Shown here: positions 59,900 to 64,000 of the stretch, one piece after another
How positions within the stretch are numbered: the stretch's first letter is position 1
How the letters are laid out: every line of letters starts with the position of its first letter
Source of the DNA: Haemonchus contortus
Lineage: Eukaryota; Nematoda; Chromadorea; Rhabditida; Trichostrongylidae
Direction of reading: 5' to 3'
DNA: 64,000 nt
Assembly: GCA_000469685.2 (NCBI GenBank)
Contig: LS997567.1
Coordinates: 5,907,374-5,971,373, forward strand
Translations under genes and position numbers: made by a program
The notes under the pieces: generated by a model
Seen by the model: the letters and a program-made list of their open reading frames with translations, nothing else
Told to the model about the DNA's origin: nothing
Database searches by the model: none

Positions 59900-60839
59900 T
59901 ACTAGTGATCTACACCAGTAAACCACCCGAGTGCGGCCTCTTGGTGAACACTCCAGTTGACGAACAGTTTCCCAGAATTGTAACGCCTCTTAATCAACCG
60001 TCTGATATTCTGTAGAGAATCAAATTGAAAAAGATGTCTGAAATTAATACCACAAAAGCTGTACGAGTAAGACTATAGGTGAAAAAGAACGAATCCATGG
60101 TAAGCTGCGATTAGGCAAAGAACCTCACCGCTCTCCTTTCCAGCCAGTAAAGCGCAGTACCAACTGCTCAGCCATTTCCCGTATCAAAGACCAAATGTCA
60201 CAACGGATTCGATCACGATATCGCAGCAGCAGCTTTTCCAGACACCAATTATTCATCGATTGTGCAATCAGAACGATCCCATACTGTAGTGCACAGAGGG
60301 CTACGTATTGTCAACAAATTGATTGAAGGAATTGAGTCGCTGGTGGGTGTGTGCTTATGCATTGGGTTCGTCGTGGGTGCTAGAGTGATGCACTCGTATC
60401 TTCTCCTCTGTACAGAAGAGGGCGATGACCCCCCTCTTCGATTGACCCGCATCCCTTCTGTGCCGCCCTGGTGGCTGACCTCTGCCATTGTACGCATTCT
60501 GCTTACTCTCAGCGTCTCATAGCTGCTAAGTCGTAGTCTCGCTTCGGTTTTTGATGTTTTCGTAGTCGCTTTGTTCCTCAGTAATATTTAATTTTTTGCC
60601 ATTTTTCGTTTTGTTTTCTGAGGGTGCTCTAGGGGTCGTACCGACACAATGAGGTACGGTTCCCTTTCAGATCGTTACTTTTCAGAATCTCGTTTCAATT
60701 TTACTGAATGTGACATTTGATTGCATCCTATCGAATTAGCCTTCCCGCTGCCACTTTTCTCTGCTCCTTTCCATAACTCCTACCTGTTCGAATGTTGGAC
60801 CAAATTCTTATTCCTCATAGTCACTGTATATTTGATGAA

Positions 60840-61265
60840 GATGTAGTTCGAAGGGGAGGGGAGGGGGTGGGGCACTTAGCACAATGTTAGTAGATCAATA
60901 ATTGAACTCAATGGTACTTGTTATTTCGTGTTACATCAGGAACATGCAGTTCTTTAACTAGGGGCTTTAGGGGGGAAGAAACCCGCGGTAAGCAATTTTG
61001 TTCTTTTTTTCTTACTTTTCGCTCTAAGTAGTCATCCCACCAACCCACGTGCTCCTACCCTACTTAGGCTTAGTTTGAAAACTATATTCCCCTAGCTGAA
61101 ACCGCGTAAAAGAGCACAGATGGCCTGTGCCTATCGTCCTCTTCGTCTCTGATACAGCGCTAATATAACTGGGATTGACACGTAACACCGAATTCATTTT
61201 TTGATATACTAACCTTGTGATGGGTAGACCCCCCCCCTCTCTTCTCCAACTACATTTTCACCGTA
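60840..61265. mobile_element. Foldback element, family 2, copy 2
   Basis: The right arm (GATATACTAACC to CCAACTACATTTTCACC) matches copy 1 at 43832-43878. An internal segment at 61040-61130 (CCTACCCTACTTAGGCTTAG) matches copy 1 in reverse complement. The left arm is purine-rich and poorly preserved. Confidence 0.45.
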
Positions 61266-62393
61266 GATTTTTACCGCGGGATAATCTTCGATATACTAGC
61301 CACCCTCCGGCCTTATCTCAGAACGCTGTGGCATCAACCTTAGGATTAAAGCCATCCTGCCGTTGCTCAAATCCATTTTTATGCTTCGTATATGGGATCG
61401 GTGGTGCCCGAGGGGTGTGGTGCAGGTGCATCGAAATTACCGCTTCGCGGGGAGAGAGACGCCGCGCGCGAAGTTAGGAATTCAGCAACAAAGGACTAAC
61501 AGTAGAATCATGCCAAAATAATTACCAGATATCGATTGAGCTGCATGGAAAATGCTGGAACTGTAGTGAACTGATGCAAATGGTCCGCGACTACAACGTG
61601 CGGCGAATCGTTTACACAAAACCGATCCTACTGCTCGTCTTCCATACCCCGAGTGGTGGGGTGGTCCCATAGATGTGCTGTTGGTACTAAGCAGTTGCGT
61701 ACACTGCCGTCGTGGATAGGGATAAACGCGACCAGGTTATGACATGAGGCCATCAATGATTGGCACGTAAGCAACACACTAAAGGGCCTTGTTTTGGGTT
61801 GTCTCGTTCGTCTTTTGACCTACAAAATATTTGAATAAATAGCCAGCATGAGGACTACAAAGGATTCCGAATGCTTCTCCACTTTCATGAGATCGTGGTT
61901 TCTCTGAATGACTTCTTAAAGTGTTTTCGTAATAAGCCTGAAGGACAGGACCACAAATTTCCCAAGCAACCGGACAACTTCCTTAATTACTGAGTTCAGC
62001 CAAATTGTAACTCTAGTTAAGCCCTGGAAAAACACATTTACTGTACTTTCCTCTTATTTTATTGTGTAGCTCCGTAGGAAATCGTCACGATATCCTTCAC
62101 TCATTTATTAATTTACTTTGCCTCCAAAGGACCCGGTCTAGAATAATGTCGTTAATGCGAAGCGTGGGATCTCTTAACATAAATTACGCTCTGTGAGATT
62201 ACTTAAAAAGCGAAAAACAACAATAATAAATGGAAACAAAGCAGAACTGCACCCTATAATGGTTAGTGAAAGTGGACAGGCCGAGCTTTTTCCTGAGGTC
62301 CCGGTTCAGTGAGAAATAATAAAAATGAGTCAAAAACCTGCTTGAGAACAGGTACGAGACTCAGCAGCCAACATAACTATCTATTGGGTTGTC
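61266..62393. other. Intergenic, no recognised feature
   Basis: About 1.1 kb with no supported gene; a GC-rich patch at 61380-61470 has no recognisable domain. Confidence 0.4.
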
Positions 62394-63666
62394 CGAAAAG
62401 TTCCCGCCGATTTTTGATTCATTTTTGAATGACAATTCCTAGAAGAAGAAATCCATTGATTGAACAATATATCCTCCATTCTGTTCAGTAAGGCTTCGCC
62501 ATCTTCCTGTAGCTTCCAGTTCCCCTCTTTCATAGGAGGTTCCAGACTTAAGATCGAAAAACCCAATCAGGTGCTATTTGCAGTCCTCCAGCGAATTGAA
62601 CGATTTTCCATTCAAGGAATTTTGCAGAAATCCAAACAATAGGTATTCTAATGGTGCTATGCCTGGACTATATGAGGGGTGTGGTAAGACATCCCACCCA
62701 AGCTTTAGCAACTTTCGACGAGTGACCAAAAATACGTGTGGTCTGGAGGTACCCTGTTGGAAAATTACGCCCTAACAATTGGCCACTTCGGGTCGCTTTT
62801 GATCCATCGCTGCCTCCATAGTTTCGAGCTAGCTACAGTACCTTTCGTAAATCATATTTTGATTGTGAGACAACAGCTTATGGTAAGTGATTCCCCTGAA
62901 ATTCCATCAGCATCTCGGCATAGTCATCCGCACCTGTATTTTGACTTTTGTAGAAGTTTGTGACGGCTCACTAAGGGGCTACATGATCGTTTCCGCTCCT
63001 CATGGCTGTACACAATCCGATCTTCGTCCCTCGTGCTCATGCTTTTCTGAATCGGCTCATTTTTATTTCGTTTGAGCAACGAGTCGCGCATGGAGGCGCG
63101 GTCCATCGCATTGCGCTCGCTCCTTTCGCGAGATATCTCTACATCAAAGCGCTTTACAAAACCAAGCGTCTGCAGATGACCATGGATGGGTAATTTCGAA
63201 GCACTAAGCCCTTGTCCTACTCCACGAGCAGTGATGTGCCGATTTGCTGCGGTTAACATTTCGAGTTGATCGTTTAAACTGATGATAGTCTCCCTAAAGG
63301 TTGCCGGTCTTCGAAGGCAAATTCATTCCGTTTGGATTCCGCAAACTGGTCATGCACTGTACGTTCCTCTGGGGCATGGTCTACTCAAACATCATATATC
63401 TTTCATGCGGCTTGAGCCGCATTCTAGGCCTTGCGGTAGAAGAAATACTTCATATACCGAGAATGCGCGCAGTGGTTCTCCATTTTCATACGAGTCCTGT
63501 ACAGACAAACTTCGACAAATGTTGACAGAATCTTGATAGGAATATAGAGGAGGATCTACTGTTTCAGAAAACATATAACCTTATTAGGTTGGGTCCTTGA
63601 TCTTTTGTACAACGGTTGATAAATCCGGGGTATCAAAAATCGGCGGGAACTTTTCGGACAACCCAA
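62394..63666 (-). mobile_element. Second mariner-family transposon
   Basis: The element is 1273 bp, flanked by TA (62392-62393 and 63667-63668), with perfect 35 bp inverted repeats starting TTGGGTTGTCCGAAAAGTTC. The minus strand carries a degenerate transposase: TAANRHITARGVGQGLSA and DRIVYSHEERKRSCSP upstream, and a SYSPGIAPLEYLLF segment near 62650-62690. There the catalytic Asp of the usual SPD motif reads Gly. Frames are broken. The end sequence resembles hookworm and Caenorhabditis mariners (from memory). Confidence 0.88.
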
Positions 63667-63668
63667 TA

Positions 63669-63704
63669 CTTCCTCCCTCACTATATGTGTGAGGGAGGAA
63701 GTAG
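63669..63704. repeat. Short perfect hairpin next to the second mariner
   Basis: CTTCCTCCCTCAC, a short AT spacer, then GTGAGGGAGGAAG. It begins one base after the mariner's TA. Confidence 0.7.
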
Positions 63705-64000
63705 ATAGTTTAGACGTTCGAAGGATGAATTTCCAGGACAATTAATGCACAGTTCCTTGGCACCACCCGCAACATGCCCATGTAGGAACTCCAAGCCAGG
63801 AGTTAAGTTAATGTCATTTGATAGGTTCACCTTTGGTGACTCAAACAAATTATTACCCGAATCGAAACTTCTGACTTTTTCGTGCTATCAGTATATTCGC
63901 ATCGTTTATTCACTGTATCAGTAATAAACCTCTTTTTCCTTTAGGTGTGTCGAAGTGTGATTCCTCTCAGGAACCATGCTTAACATCCCTTTCCTTACAA
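63705..64000. other. Right edge, no recognised feature
   Basis: Unassigned sequence beyond the second mariner and its neighbouring hairpin. Confidence 0.4.

Larger units (their letters stand above)
57312..60839. other. Region upstream of the unidentified gene, repeats and possible exons
   Basis: It may hold 5' exons of the unidentified gene (for example open sequence near 57510-57612 and 59702-59899) but none is secure. A SINE head and a possible LINE tail are also here. Confidence 0.35.

Overview
The window looks like nuclear DNA from a nematode. The evidence is compact genes split by many introns with TTTCAG-type 3' splice sites, a nematode-type Hunchback gene (hbl-1) whose 3' flank carries let-7 and lin-4 seed matches, and an animal beta-carbonic anhydrase. 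There are also mariner and Tc-type transposons and a tRNA-derived SINE. Introns longer and more transposon-rich than in Caenorhabditis suggest a strongylid (hookworm or trichostrongylid-like) parasite; that placement is inference. Nothing bacterial or organellar was seen.

All recognised genes lie on the minus strand. From low to high coordinate they are: a lipase maturation factor-like ER membrane protein (2286-16703, 16 exons, about 643 aa if one homopolymer frameshift is repaired); hbl-1 (19951-28588, 17 exons, 995 aa, nine C2H2 zinc fingers, every splice phase consistent); a 19.7 kb stretch with no recognisable gene, containing GC-rich islands, octamer motifs and repeats; a beta-carbonic anhydrase (48311-52634, 8 exons, 274 aa, zinc ligands intact); and an unidentified multi-exon gene whose 3' end is at 54973. 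The far right (57.3-64 kb) is mostly repeats.

Mobile DNA accounts for much of the intron and intergenic length. A Tc-family transposon of 2655 bp, itself holding a LINE reverse-transcriptase fragment, sits inside a SINE within an intron of the lipase maturation factor gene. A 1262 bp mariner sits in intron 5 of hbl-1, and a second mariner lies at 62.4-63.7 kb. A TTAA-flanked inverted-repeat family has four copies, three in introns and one of those about 15 bp from a splice acceptor. A SINE family has about ten copies or fragments. Two long hairpins and two further foldback families are also present.

The genes do not form a pathway. HBL-1 is a developmental-timing transcription factor; the lipase maturation factor-like protein acts in ER folding of secreted enzymes; the carbonic anhydrase interconverts CO2 and bicarbonate. 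Splice models were built by eye from reading frame, phase and family resemblance, without alignment tools.
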